The notes under the pieces are model-generated. The model was not told where the DNA came from, did not search any database, and saw only the letters and a list, made by a program, of their open reading frames with translations. A stretch of DNA of 40,557 bases from Clostridia bacterium (lineage in GTDB: Bacteria > Bacillota > Clostridia > Oscillospirales > CAG-272). Below, piece after piece: positions 1 through 8,567 of the stretch. Numbering within the stretch: the stretch's first letter is position 1; every line of letters starts with the position of its first letter. The translations under genes and the position numbers were made by a program. Location: assembly GCA_017399105.1 (NCBI GenBank), contig JAFQEJ010000039.1, positions 1 through 40,557 of the forward strand, written 5' to 3'.

Positions 1-2
1 AT

Positions 3-1634
3 TGGACTGTATATGACCGTTATATTGACGAGGGTATTACAGGAACACAGGCAAAAAAGCGACCTGCTTTTCTGCGTATGCTCGATGATGCAAGAAAAGG
101 CAAATTTGACTTGATTGTTACCAGAGAGGTTTGCCGTTTTGCCCGTAATGTCGTAGATACTCTTGTCGTAACCAGAGAATTAAAAGGCATCGGCGTTGAG
201 GTATATTTTATTGATGACAATATCTGGACTATGGACGGCGATGGAGAACTTCGGTTATCCCTTATGGCAACATTGGCACAGGAAGAAAGCCGTAAGACTT
301 CTGAGCGTGTAAAAGCAGGACAGAAAATCAGCCGTGATAACGGTGTCCTTTACGGAAACGGAAATATCTTAGGATATGACCGTGTTGGCGACACTTATGT
401 TATCAATGAGGAACAGGCAGAAACAGTCAGAATGATATTTGACTTGTATCTGCAAGGTTATGGCTCTATGAAAATCGCAAAGATATTGACAGAGCGAAAA
501 AGGAAAACCGCTTCGGGTCTTATTAAATGGAGCGTTTCTAATATTATGAGGGCTATTAAAAATGCCACATATACAGGAACAAAGTGCTACAACAAATCCA
601 GAAGCAATAACTTTCTGGAGCAGAAGCGGATTAACAATCTGGATATGTCCACCTATGAATATATAGAGGGCGATTTCCCCGCTATCGTTTCACAGGAAAT
701 CTGGGATAAGGCACAGGCAATACGAGAAAGCCGAGTAAAGCCAGCATTAGTAACTGCGGAGAAAACCACACACAGCAAGCGTGACTCCAGAGATATATGG
801 GTAAATAAACTGCGTTGTTCCTGCGGCTCATCGTATCGCAAAAACAAATGGCATACTAAGTTGGACGGTAAAACTTCCTATGGTTATCAATGCTACAATC
901 AGCTCAATAACGGCATTAAGCGTAAGCGAGCTGAGATAGGCTTAGATACTGAGGGCTACTGTGACAGCAGAATGATAACTGATTGGAAGCTCGATTTTAT
1001 GGCAAAAGCATTGTTGGAGCATTTATGGCAGGAAAGAAAAGAGTCGGTGCTTATAGCATTAGACCTTATCAAGCATTATTATAAGGAAGAAAGAGCAACA
1101 GAAAATAAGTCCGATGCAGTTTCTATACAGGCAAGAATAGATAAAGCAAATAGCCGACTTACAAACTTGATTGCTATGAGAGCTGACGGAGAGATTTCAA
1201 AAGACGAGTATCAGTCTATGAGAAGCCCTATTGATGCAGAGATTAAGGAACTCCAAAAAGCTCTTGACGATACACCAACAGAAAAATGTAGTCCGAGAGG
1301 TCTGGATTTAGAGGGTATCCGTTCTACGCTGAACAGTCTTATTGATTTTAGTGGTAGCACAATCAGCCACGATGTTGTCAATCAGTTTGTTTATATGGTA
1401 ACGCCGACTTCGGATACCACTTTTGATTGGTATGTCAATCTGAACGGAACGGCTGATGTGAAAGCAACCTTTACAGCAGAGGGCAGGAAGAAAAGCTGTA
1501 TTATCAAGTTGGAGGAAATCGAAAAGATTTCCTCGTTACATAGGAAAGAGAATGAGGACAACGCACACCTCATCAAAAACCCCATTGTTTTTACCTTTCT
1601 GCACAGGCTGCTATCAAGGAATCTAAGTAATTAG
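3..1634 (+). CDS. Large serine recombinase, 5' end outside the window
   Basis: Site-specific DNA recombinase of the large serine (TnpX/TndX-like) family, which excises or integrates mobile elements. The frame is open from base 3, upstream of the first in-window ATG at 78, so the gene enters from the left and its N-terminus with the catalytic serine is not visible. The visible part starts in the resolvase catalytic domain (DEGITGT and REVCRFARN are typical). A recombinase domain follows (YGNGNILGYD, then NATYTGTKCYNK), then a zinc-ribbon region (LRCSCGSSYRK with later Cys residues) and a C-terminal coiled-coil stretch. Its last codons run through a 19-base sequence that recurs twice downstream, as expected if the gene end abuts an attachment site. 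Family assignment is firm; which element it belongs to cannot be seen. Confidence 0.93.
   Translation, partial: WTVYDRYIDEGITGTQAKKRPAFLRMLDDARKGKFDLIVTREVCRFARNVVDTLVVTRELKGIGVEVYFIDDNIWTMDGDGELRLSLMATLAQEESRKTSERVKAGQKISRDNGVLYGNGNILGYDRVGDTYVINEEQAETVRMIFDLYLQGYGSMKIAKILTERKRKTASGLIKWSVSNIMRAIKNATYTGTKCYNKSRSNNFLEQKRINNLDMSTYEYIEGDFPAIVSQEIWDKAQAIRESRVKPALVTAEKTTHSKRDSRDIWVNKLRCSCGSSYRKNKWHTKLDGKTSYGYQCYNQLNNGIKRKRAEIGLDTEGYCDSRMITDWKLDFMAKALLEHLWQERKESVLIALDLIKHYYKEERATENKSDAVSIQARIDKANSRLTNLIAMRADGEISKDEYQSMRSPIDAEIKELQKALDDTPTEKCSPRGLDLEGIRSTLNSLIDFSGSTISHDVVNQFVYMVTPTSDTTFDWYVNLNGTADVKATFTAEGRKKSCIIKLEEIEKISSLHRKENEDNAHLIKNPIVFTFLHRLLSRNLSN
1601..1619 (+). repeat. 19-base direct repeat, copy 1 (candidate attachment-site core)
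   Basis: gcacaggctgctatcaagg lies inside the last codons of the serine recombinase. The identical 19 bases recur at 3134-3152 and 4571-4589 in the same orientation. Here the flanks differ from the other two copies on both sides, so this copy could be a recombinant half-site at the right edge of the recombinase-bearing element. The att role is inference; the repeat itself is direct observation. Confidence 0.6.
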
Positions 1635-1654
1635 GTTTATAATGCAAATTTTGA

Positions 1655-1690
1655 GACCTCGTCAAGAAATTGGCGAGGTCATTTTCTGTA
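1655..1690 (+). terminator. Rho-independent terminator after the recombinase
   Basis: A ten-base stem (gacctcgtca / tggcgaggtc, one G-U pair) with a short loop is followed by attttct. It begins 20 bases past the recombinase stop codon and precedes the promoter of the next gene. Confidence 0.7.
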
Positions 1691-1692
1691 TA

Positions 1693-1721
1693 TTGAAAAA
1701 AACAACGAATTGTGCTACAAT
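1693..1721 (+). promoter_or_regulatory. Sigma-A-type promoter of the racemase gene
   Basis: TTGAAA (1693-1698), a 17-base spacer and TACAAT (1716-1721), directly downstream of the recombinase terminator. It lies about 70 bases before the start codon at 1794. Confidence 0.65.
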
Positions 1722-1793
1722 AATTGGGAAGTTACTTCAATTTGTACTTATACCGAGAATAATGAAAACCAATGAAAGAAAAGGTGAACTGAA

Positions 1794-3074
1794 TTGAAAA
1801 AAATATCTTTCCCATATGGACAAACATACTTAGATTATGAATTTAAAGATGAAGAGCTTGCAGGTGTGCTAACATCCTCGATTGAGGAGTATATACCTAA
1901 ATTTGACGGAAAGGAACTTGTGAGAAGCGCATTGCAATCACCTGTGGAAAGCGAGAGGCTCTGTGACCTTAGCAAAGGCAAACAGAATATTGTAATTATT
2001 GCAAGCGACCATACAAGACCTGTGCCAAGTAAAATTATTATACCTGAAATGCTAAGTGAAATAAGAAAAGGAAATCCAAATGCGGACATAACAATTCTTA
2101 TAGCAACAGGCTGTCACAGAGGCACTACACAACAGGAGCTTATAGATAAATTCGGTGAAGAAATAGTAGAAAATGAGAAAATATATATTCACGATTGCGA
2201 CGAACGAGAAAAGCTTGTGAATATAGGGGTTTTGCCCTCTGGTGAACAGTGTGAAATTAATAAAATAGCCTTTGATGCTGATTTACTTGTGGCGGAGGGT
2301 TTTATTGAACCTCACTTCTTTGCAGGATTTTCAGGCGGAAGAAAAAGTGTCTTGCCTGGTATTGCGGGAAGAGCGACAGTTCTTGCTAATCACTGCTCTG
2401 AATTTATTGCACATAAAAAAGCAAGAACAGGTATTTTAAAGGATAACCCAATACATAACGATATGATCTGGGCGGCAAAAAAGGTTAAACTTGCTTTTAT
2501 TGTTAATGTGGTATTAAATTCTAAAAAAGAGCCTATTTTTGCTGTTGCAGGAGATCTTGAAAAGGCACATAAAAAGGGAACTGATTTTATCGCCTCTCTT
2601 TGTGCTGTGAAAGCTGTTCCTGCCGATATAGTAATATCTACAAACGGCGGATATCCTCTTGACCAAAATGTTTATCAGGCGGTAAAGGGTATGACTGCAG
2701 CAGAAGCTACCGTAAATGATGGAGGCGTTATCATTATGCTTGCCAAATCTAATGATGGTACAGGCGGTGACCATTTTTATCATCAACTTGCAGATGAAGC
2801 GGATATAAATAAAACAATGAATGTTTTTCTTTCCCGCGGACGAAATGAAACAATGCCAGACCAATGGCAGACTCAAATTCTACTTAGGATTTTATCGAAA
2901 GCCAAGGTTATTTATGTTTCTGATATGGCAGATGTAATTGTTGAAAATATGCATATGATTCCTGCTAATTCATTGGAAGAAGCCATAGCTAAGGCCAAAA
3001 AGATGATAGCAAAAGAAAATATTACTTTAACCGCTATTCCAGATGGTGTGTCGGTTGTCATTATAAATAATTAA
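1794..3074 (+). CDS. larA: LarA-family nickel-dependent lactate racemase-like protein
   Basis: Interconverts D- and L-lactate or a related 2-hydroxyacid using a nickel-pincer nucleotide cofactor. The length (426 aa) matches the family. Residues described for Lactiplantibacillus plantarum LarA occur at the same numbers here: D72 and R75 in SDHTRPVP, H108 in ATGCHRG, H174 and K184 in EPHFFAGFSGGRK, H200 in LANHC, and K298 in YQAVKG. The site therefore looks intact. The start is TTG at 1794, with aaggtg 7 bases upstream; a good promoter lies at 1693-1721. No larB, larC or larE maturation gene is in the window, so cofactor must come from elsewhere. Homologues with other substrates (other hydroxyacids, sugar acids) exist, so lactate is likely but not proven. 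The DNA is more AT-rich than the genes after 4.8 kb. Confidence 0.9.
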   Translation: MKKISFPYGQTYLDYEFKDEELAGVLTSSIEEYIPKFDGKELVRSALQSPVESERLCDLSKGKQNIVIIASDHTRPVPSKIIIPEMLSEIRKGNPNADITILIATGCHRGTTQQELIDKFGEEIVENEKIYIHDCDEREKLVNIGVLPSGEQCEINKIAFDADLLVAEGFIEPHFFAGFSGGRKSVLPGIAGRATVLANHCSEFIAHKKARTGILKDNPIHNDMIWAAKKVKLAFIVNVVLNSKKEPIFAVAGDLEKAHKKGTDFIASLCAVKAVPADIVISTNGGYPLDQNVYQAVKGMTAAEATVNDGGVIIMLAKSNDGTGGDHFYHQLADEADINKTMNVFLSRGRNETMPDQWQTQILLRILSKAKVIYVSDMADVIVENMHMIPANSLEEAIAKAKKMIAKENITLTAIPDGVSVVIINN

Positions 3075-3131
3075 AAAATCGCGTCTGTTAATAAAATGTG
3101 TTTGTAAGGAATTTCCCCCTTTTGCTGTCAG

Positions 3132-3231
3132 CCGCACAGGCTGCTATCAAGGGCTAATCCCGGACACAAAACAGCATAGCTTAATAAACAAAATCATCCC
3201 CATCGAGAAATCGGTGGGGATTTTTTTTGTG
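3132..3231 (+). repeat. Terminator-bearing direct repeat of about 100 bases, copy A
   Basis: Contains the 19-base core (3134-3152) extended to ccgcacagg...gggctaatcc, then a variable stretch of about 22 bases. A conserved part follows: aataaacaaaatcatcccc, a hairpin, and a T-run ending in gtgt. The same arrangement recurs at 4569-4662. The two copies bracket the XRE-TPR regulator gene. Its origin is unknown; it resembles a dispersed chromosomal repeat that could be the recombinase target. Confidence 0.75.
3196..3228 (+). terminator. Terminator hairpin within repeat copy A
   Basis: atccccatcga (3196-3206), loop gaaa, tcggtggggat (3211-3221), then eight Ts. This is an 11-base stem with one G-U pair. 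On the plus strand it would end the racemase transcript. On the minus strand it lies just past the stop of the gene at 3247 and may also serve there. Confidence 0.8.
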
Positions 3232-3246
3232 TATCGAATTCTGTAT

Positions 3247-4404
3247 TTATTTGCCTTGTTCAAATGCTTCCGCATCGGCGAGGATTGCTTTGAACCGGTC
3301 GGTGTCCCGGATGGGATCGAAACTTTCCCACTCAAGGCTCGGAGTAATGCGTTTTTCACGGGGATACGATTCATGATAGGAATCTGAAAAATCCAAACCA
3401 TTGAAATACGGCAGCTTACTATCAGTAACCACATTGTGATTCTTTGCAATGATCTGCTCATGTCTAAGCCATTTTTCTAACCAGTCCATCGCTTCGTCAT
3501 ACCGTCCGAGATCCATGCATGTGGCAGCACACCAGTCATAACAAGGATGATTGGTATAGTACGGCACTTCATCCTTACTGTTTTTGAACATCAGATCATA
3601 AATATCCGGGAAGAGTCGGTAGCATGTATATGCTTCATCGAACTTTTGCTGTTTTCTGTAAAGATATCCGAGCAGAGGGAGTATTTGTGTGAGTTTATGA
3701 AAACAGTCGTGGATACCGATGCTGTACTGTTTCATTGCATCTTCCGGCCGTCCCATATCATCATATACGATTGCCAGATATTTTTCTCTGTCATCCGTAA
3801 GTTTTTTCGCATGCTCTTCCGCTTTGGCGTAATCCTTCATAATACGGTAAATGCTGACAAGCCAGCGGTTGGCAATGTTCATCAAATAACTGTCAGTACA
3901 GTGATTCAAGACGATATTCCCCTGACGTATTCCTTCGTTCTCCCATACCTTCATTTCGAATTCTTTGTCGGTGAACTCATCGGCAAACTGTTCTTCCATG
4001 TAGTCCCAAAGAAGAAAGACGATATGTGCCAGCGAACAGCAAAGAAGCGCAAAGTGATTCGGATATGTCGCAAGCATTGCCTGTACCTCTTCACAGCATT
4101 CCTTACGATGCGCGAATCTACTCATACCCTTAGAGGGCTTATTACTGATTTTCCGTTCTGCTTCAAGGATGAACCTGGTTACTTCTTCGTCACCATCCAT
4201 GCCATTCTTGCCGAATAGCACATCCGTCGTTACTCCAAACACATTCGACAGCGGCACGATTTGCGAGATATCCGGCATCCCTGTCTCGTTTTCCCAACGG
4301 CTGATTGCTTGAAAGGTAACATTCAGTTGCTGTGCCAGTTCTTCCTGCGTGAGATTCCGTTCTTTGCGAAGTCTGCGGATAATCTGTCCCATTGTTTCAC
4401 TCAT
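3247..4404 (-). CDS. XRE-family regulator with C-terminal TPR-like domain
   Basis: A DNA-binding regulator of 385 aa. Residues 5-65 form a Cro/CI-type helix-turn-helix (LTQEELAQQLNVTFQAISRWENE). The rest is an alpha-helical, TPR-like sensor region, for example DDMGRPEDAMKQY, RKQQKFDEAYTCY and LGRYDEAMDWLEKW. Such proteins often bind a peptide or partner protein through the TPRs; no ligand can be inferred here. The start is ATG with aaggggt upstream, and a promoter at 4446-4474 drives it. The gene stands alone, divergent in orientation from the racemase gene, between the two long direct repeats. It may therefore form a gene-sized unit that moved or duplicated with them. Confidence 0.85.
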   Translation of the reverse strand: MSETMGQIIRRLRKERNLTQEELAQQLNVTFQAISRWENETGMPDISQIVPLSNVFGVTTDVLFGKNGMDGDEEVTRFILEAERKISNKPSKGMSRFAHRKECCEEVQAMLATYPNHFALLCCSLAHIVFLLWDYMEEQFADEFTDKEFEMKVWENEGIRQGNIVLNHCTDSYLMNIANRWLVSIYRIMKDYAKAEEHAKKLTDDREKYLAIVYDDMGRPEDAMKQYSIGIHDCFHKLTQILPLLGYLYRKQQKFDEAYTCYRLFPDIYDLMFKNSKDEVPYYTNHPCYDWCAATCMDLGRYDEAMDWLEKWLRHEQIIAKNHNVVTDSKLPYFNGLDFSDSYHESYPREKRITPSLEWESFDPIRDTDRFKAILADAEAFEQGK

Positions 4405-4445
4405 ATATTTTACCCCTTACTATGAATTCCGGTACCGTTGTATAT

Positions 4446-4474
4446 AGTATAACAGAAACTTCCGAAATTGTACA
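4446..4474 (-). promoter_or_regulatory. Promoter of the XRE-TPR regulator
   Basis: On the minus strand: TGTACA, a 17-base spacer, TATACT. The ATG at 4404 lies about 40 bases downstream. Confidence 0.55.
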
Positions 4475-4568
4475 GCGCTTCAAATCTGAACAAGATTCAA
4501 CGGAGCATTGAATTAGTGTTTTTTGTTGAGCTGAAAATGTTTCTTGATTACACTCCCCATGTTATCAT

Positions 4569-4662
4569 CCGCACAGGCTGCTATCAAGGGCTAATCCTGT
4601 AGAGTAATCCAAGCGAATAAACAAAATCATCCCCATCGAGAAATCGGCGGGGATTTTTGTGT
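4569..4662 (+). repeat. Terminator-bearing direct repeat, copy B
   Basis: Second copy of the repeat seen at 3132-3231. It has the 19-base core at 4571-4589, the extension gggctaatcc, a divergent middle, then aataaacaaaatcatcccc and the terminator hairpin (stem 4629-4639 / 4644-4654, one mismatch, then five Ts). It has the same orientation as copy A and is six bases shorter. Confidence 0.75.
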
Positions 4663-4717
4663 CTGCTGTTTATTATGATTTTTATCTATAATGTTGTTAT
4701 GATAATAGAGCAAAGCA

Positions 4718-4756
4718 AAAAGATACTGCATCTCTATAAGAATTGCAGTATCTTTT
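4718..4756. terminator. Bidirectional terminator between the regulator region and the acidic nuclease gene
   Basis: A perfect 13-base inverted repeat, aaaagatactgca / tgcagtatctttt, with a 13-base loop and a T-rich flank on either strand. It lies 19 bases past the minus-strand stop at 4775. Between 4404 and 4775 I see no gene: the interval holds the regulator promoter, repeat copy B and this hairpin. Confidence 0.8.
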
Positions 4757-4774
4757 AGCCTAATGCTTATGTTA

Positions 4775-7700
4775 TCAGGTGATATTTTCACTGCTGTCGA
4801 TAGCAGCACTTATATCGGGCGATTCACTTGCAGTATCCATAGCAGTATCGGTTGATGTATCATCAAACTCGTTGTCATTATCGGCAGCTTCGACAATTTC
4901 ATCATCATCAAAACCATAATCCTTGACATTCTCACTGGAATCATCATCGAATTCGCTGTCAACCTCGCCACTTTCGGGTACTTCGATGTTTTCATCAAGC
5001 ATTTCACCACTATCAGTCTCAGCAGTTTCCGATGTTATAGCATCCATATCGGCATCAGTTTCGTAGGAATCAAAGTCGCTTTCAGACATATCCACTTCTT
5101 CTGTATCTGCTGCATCCGATGCATCAGAGTCAACAGTATATTCGACATTTTCGGTATTATCGTCAAAATCACTGATATCCGATGTATCATCGACAGCATC
5201 TCCTTCATTTTCTGAAACATCATCAATGGTATCCGCATCTTCATTGGAAAGATCATCAAAATCAGACAGTTCATCATCAATATCTGTGATGTCATCTGTA
5301 TCCTCCATATCGAAATTGCCGTCCTCATCCCCCTCGCTGCTTTCGTTTGCATCCTCGGAAATTGAATCAAATTCAGATATTTCATCTGTAGCGGGTTCTG
5401 CTTCATCTTCCGTGGGCTCAGATTCATCATCTACAGGTTCGACTTCATCATCCACGGGTTCAGCTTCATCTTCCGCAGGCTCAGGCTCATCTTCCGTAGG
5501 CTCAGATTCATCTTCTGCGGGGTCTGCTTCATCTTCCGTGGGCTCAGATTCATCTTCCATGGGCTCGGACTCATCCTCTGCGGGCTCAAGCTCATCTTCC
5601 GTAGGCTCAGCTTCATCTTCCGTAGGCTCAGATTCATCTTCTGCGGGGTCTGCTTCATCTTCCGTGGGCTCAGATTCATCTTCCGTAGGCTCGGACCCAT
5701 CATCCGCGGGTTCAGCCTCATCATCTACTGGTTCGACTTCATTTTCCGCAGGCTCAGGCTCATCATCTGCGGGGTCTGCTTCATCTTCTGCGGGCTCGGA
5801 CTCATCATCTGCAGGGGCTGCTTCATCTTCCGTGGACTCAGCTTCATCTTCCGTGGGCTCGGACTCATCATCTGCGGGTTCAGCCTCATCATCCGTGGGC
5901 TCAGATTCATCTTCTGTGGGCTCGGACTCATCATCCGCGGGTTCAGCCTCATCTTCCGTAGGCTCAGATTCATCCTCTGCGGGTTCAGCCTCATCTTCCG
6001 TAGGCTCAGATTCATCCTCTTCGGGGTCTGCTTCATCTTCCGTGGGCTCGGACCCATCATCCGCGGGTTCAGCCTCATCATCTACTGGTTCGACTTCATT
6101 TTCCGCGGGCTCGGACTCATCATCTACAGGTTCGACTTCATCATCCACGGGTTCAGCTTCATCCTCTGCGGGATTTGCTTCATCTTCTACGGGGTCTGCT
6201 TTATCTTCCGTGGGCTCAGGCTCATCGTCCGCGGGTTCTGCTTCATCTTCCGTGGGCTCAGATTCATCTTCTGCGGGCTCGGACTCATCATCTGCGGGTT
6301 CAGCCTCATCATCCGTGGGCTCAGATTCATCCTCCATGAATTCGGTGGTATCATTATCCTGAGAAGCGTCTGTTTGCGATTCTATCTGAAGAGGCGCCTC
6401 TTCATTGTGGGAGCAGGGAGTGTCTTTGACAACTTCATAATCTTCGTCGCTCAATTCTGCTTCATACTCTGCCGGATCATAGTCGATTGGATTATCATAT
6501 TCATCCATCAGATCATTCTGCTCTGCGAGTTCTTCATTCTGTGCTTTTTGCACAGCTGCACTCTCATTTTGATATGAAAATGCATCCCATTCGCGGGTAC
6601 CGTCGGGATGTTCAACCACGGTATACCCCATAAATGCACCCGGCCGCTCAGAATCGTTGGATCTGTACGATTCTGTATTTACAAACACTTTATCGCCGTT
6701 TTCAAGCTGAGATGCCCATTCATTTTCACGGATCTTAAAGGAACCTCTGTTAAGATTGCGATCCTGTGCCTCAAGATTCTCGGTACCGCCATCACCGCCA
6801 AAGCGTGTTCCGATCAGATGACCACCGTCATCAGTTGCACGGCGATCATCTCCACCAACTTCACGCTGAGCCTTTGCATCACGTTCGCCTTTATTTAATT
6901 CAAGACTTCCGCTCGCATTTTTCCCGAATTCGTTTTCACTGTAGGTATAATCGCCCTGTTCATTTTCCTTGAACAGGTCAGGATTGTTAAGATCATCATG
7001 CATGCTGCGCGACCGATTCGGCTCCGCATTATCCTGCTTATCGGACAGCTCTGATTCATCTGTGTTTTCCACAGTTTTTTCGGATTCATTGTCCTCTTCA
7101 ATATTATTTTTATCATCTGCAGACATTTCTCCGCCATCCGGAGACGGAGGATCATTGGGAGGAATGTCGTCATCGTTTGATGAAGGAACATCGGGAGAAT
7201 CATCAGAATCAACAGGATCACCATTATCCGGAGGCGGAACTGCCAACTCAAGCTTGTTCTTATTTTCGAGGTTCAGATAATACTGCCGTCCGCCGCCATC
7301 ACCGTTCCAATAATTCGCTTTACAATCTGCTGCGGGAACGCGCATATCTTCGGTAACCGTATATTCATTCAGCTCGGTTTTATAATTGGTCGGATCGTTG
7401 ATCTGAAGCACTTCCTTCAGCTTTGCAATATCCACCTCCCCTTTATCATTTCGGCAGGCGTTAACCGTTTCTGCATCGGTATAATACTTCGATCCCGTTC
7501 CCTCAGGTCCAGACAGCTGATAAAGAGTCGTTCCCTTCGGGAGATCGTTGAACTGCCATGCATCGGGGAAATAAGTGCCTCCGGTCATTTCCTGATCCTG
7601 CAAGGGGCTCATTTCTCTGCCATTTTCATCGAGCCGGCTTTGAATCAGCTCATTTTCTCCCGTGTTCTCGTCAAGATAAGCAAGTTCTTCATCGGATACA

Positions 7701-8545
7701 CTTTCCTGATCGAAATATTCGGGAGGCGAATAGGCTCTCGGCTCGGTCGGTATCTCGATTTCACCTTCATCCGCATCATATACAATCTCGCTCACAGCAG
7801 GTATTCCGATAAGCTCGTCTTCAACTGCTGCTTCTTCCACAGGAGGCAGAATGATATCATCGGCAACCGTTTCTTCATCGGTCGGGGCTTCATCGTCAAT
7901 GAGTTCATCGTCAATAATCTCATCTTCGATAACATCGCCGTCGGTATGCTCATGATACAGCGGGTCCTGCTCCTTAATATCGGTCTTTTCACCGTCAATC
8001 GGGCTGTATGTACCGACAATTCGCACCGGTATATCATAACCGAGCTCCTGTGCGGCAAGTATGCGATGACGGTTATCTCCCTGCGAAATGAAGGTATCCT
8101 TATACTGTATAACCTTCGGAATATTGTTCGGATCAAAATAATTGCGAGCGCATGCACCGATGTCCGGATCGTTATAGAGATCCTCGAGATTTTCACCTGC
8201 CTCAAGGCGCTCCTTTACCTCGGGAATATGCGAAGCAAGCTCCATGTAGTCTTCTTTTGTATTTCCGTGGTGATTCCAGAACTGATCGCGGTCGGCGCCG
8301 AACAAATCCACCTCATGGATATTTGCTGACGGCGTTATGGCTACCGGCTGATCGGAGGGTTCGATATTATTATATACCACGTTATCCCGACTCTGCAGTT
8401 CACGACACTCGGTATATTGATCGACATTCATTGTACCGTTCGCATAACGGTCATTATCAACAGGATTTTTCTCTGTATTCTGAGATGGAGAAGAATCACT
8501 GTTATTTTTATTGAATAAATTGTTGAATAAATCCTTGAGTCCCAT
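4775..8545 (-). CDS. Giant acidic multidomain protein with DNA/RNA non-specific nuclease domain (toxin-like)
   Basis: About 1256 aa, strongly acidic. Positions are counted from an alternative TTG seven codons upstream of the chosen ATG (8545, preceded by ggggtgtg). Residues 8-25 form a short amphipathic helix with no signal peptide. Residues 90-187 resemble a ParB/sulfiredoxin-like fold (GDNRHRILAAQELGYDIPVR). Residues 335-432 (PKGTTLYQLSGPEGTGS ... GDGGGRQYY) resemble a TNT-type NAD glycohydrolase segment; this call is weak. Residues 540-650 match the DNA/RNA non-specific endonuclease family (Endonuclea_NS_2-like: DDGGHLIGTRFGG, NLEAQDRNLNRG, KIRENEW), with H583 as likely catalytic His. Residues 748-1062 are 45 tandem heptads rich in Glu/Asp/Pro, and the rest is an Asp/Glu/Ser tail. 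It is the last gene of the Hsp70/J-like operon. The domain mix suggests a polymorphic toxin or phage-type effector, with the acidic tail possibly inhibiting the nuclease or mimicking DNA. This role is inference; no immunity gene is recognised. Confidence 0.8.
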   Translation of the reverse strand: MGLKDLFNNLFNKNNSDSSPSQNTEKNPVDNDRYANGTMNVDQYTECRELQSRDNVVYNNIEPSDQPVAITPSANIHEVDLFGADRDQFWNHHGNTKEDYMELASHIPEVKERLEAGENLEDLYNDPDIGACARNYFDPNNIPKVIQYKDTFISQGDNRHRILAAQELGYDIPVRIVGTYSPIDGEKTDIKEQDPLYHEHTDGDVIEDEIIDDELIDDEAPTDEETVADDIILPPVEEAAVEDELIGIPAVSEIVYDADEGEIEIPTEPRAYSPPEYFDQESVSDEELAYLDENTGENELIQSRLDENGREMSPLQDQEMTGGTYFPDAWQFNDLPKGTTLYQLSGPEGTGSKYYTDAETVNACRNDKGEVDIAKLKEVLQINDPTNYKTELNEYTVTEDMRVPAADCKANYWNGDGGGRQYYLNLENKNKLELAVPPPDNGDPVDSDDSPDVPSSNDDDIPPNDPPSPDGGEMSADDKNNIEEDNESEKTVENTDESELSDKQDNAEPNRSRSMHDDLNNPDLFKENEQGDYTYSENEFGKNASGSLELNKGERDAKAQREVGGDDRRATDDGGHLIGTRFGGDGGTENLEAQDRNLNRGSFKIRENEWASQLENGDKVFVNTESYRSNDSERPGAFMGYTVVEHPDGTREWDAFSYQNESAAVQKAQNEELAEQNDLMDEYDNPIDYDPAEYEAELSDEDYEVVKDTPCSHNEEAPLQIESQTDASQDNDTTEFMEDESEPTDDEAEPADDESEPAEDESEPTEDEAEPADDEPEPTEDKADPVEDEANPAEDEAEPVDDEVEPVDDESEPAENEVEPVDDEAEPADDGSEPTEDEADPEEDESEPTEDEAEPAEDESEPTEDEAEPADDESEPTEDESEPTDDEAEPADDESEPTEDEAESTEDEAAPADDESEPAEDEADPADDEPEPAENEVEPVDDEAEPADDGSEPTEDESEPTEDEADPAEDESEPTEDEAEPTEDELEPAEDESEPMEDESEPTEDEADPAEDESEPTEDEPEPAEDEAEPVDDEVEPVDDESEPTEDEAEPATDEISEFDSISEDANESSEGDEDGNFDMEDTDDITDIDDELSDFDDLSNEDADTIDDVSENEGDAVDDTSDISDFDDNTENVEYTVDSDASDAADTEEVDMSESDFDSYETDADMDAITSETAETDSGEMLDENIEVPESGEVDSEFDDDSSENVKDYGFDDDEIVEAADNDNEFDDTSTDTAMDTASESPDISAAIDSSENIT
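5381..6325 (-). repeat. 45 tandem 21-base coding repeats (acidic heptads)
   Basis: Exactly 945 bases, 45 units without an indel, encoding 7-residue repeats of consensus [SA]-E-P-[TAV]-[ED]-D-E. Third positions and variable residues drift between units. Longer blocks recur, for example a multi-heptad block with AENE, VEPVDDE, AEPADDG and SEPTEDE in order occurs twice, indicating block duplication. Codons stay in frame throughout, so the array is maintained as protein. Confidence 0.9.
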
Positions 8546-8567
8546 GCTCACACCCCGCTTGCGCAAA

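Noticed and set aside
5381..6325. CRISPR-like array
   Set aside because: The 21-base units are contiguous coding repeats without spacers. No CRISPR array was found anywhere in the window.
5226..6362. 378-codon plus-strand frame, almost all Ser, Gly, Ala
   Set aside because: It is the exact antisense of the acidic heptad array: GAA/GAT codons read as Ser on the other strand. No ribosome site and no natural ends.
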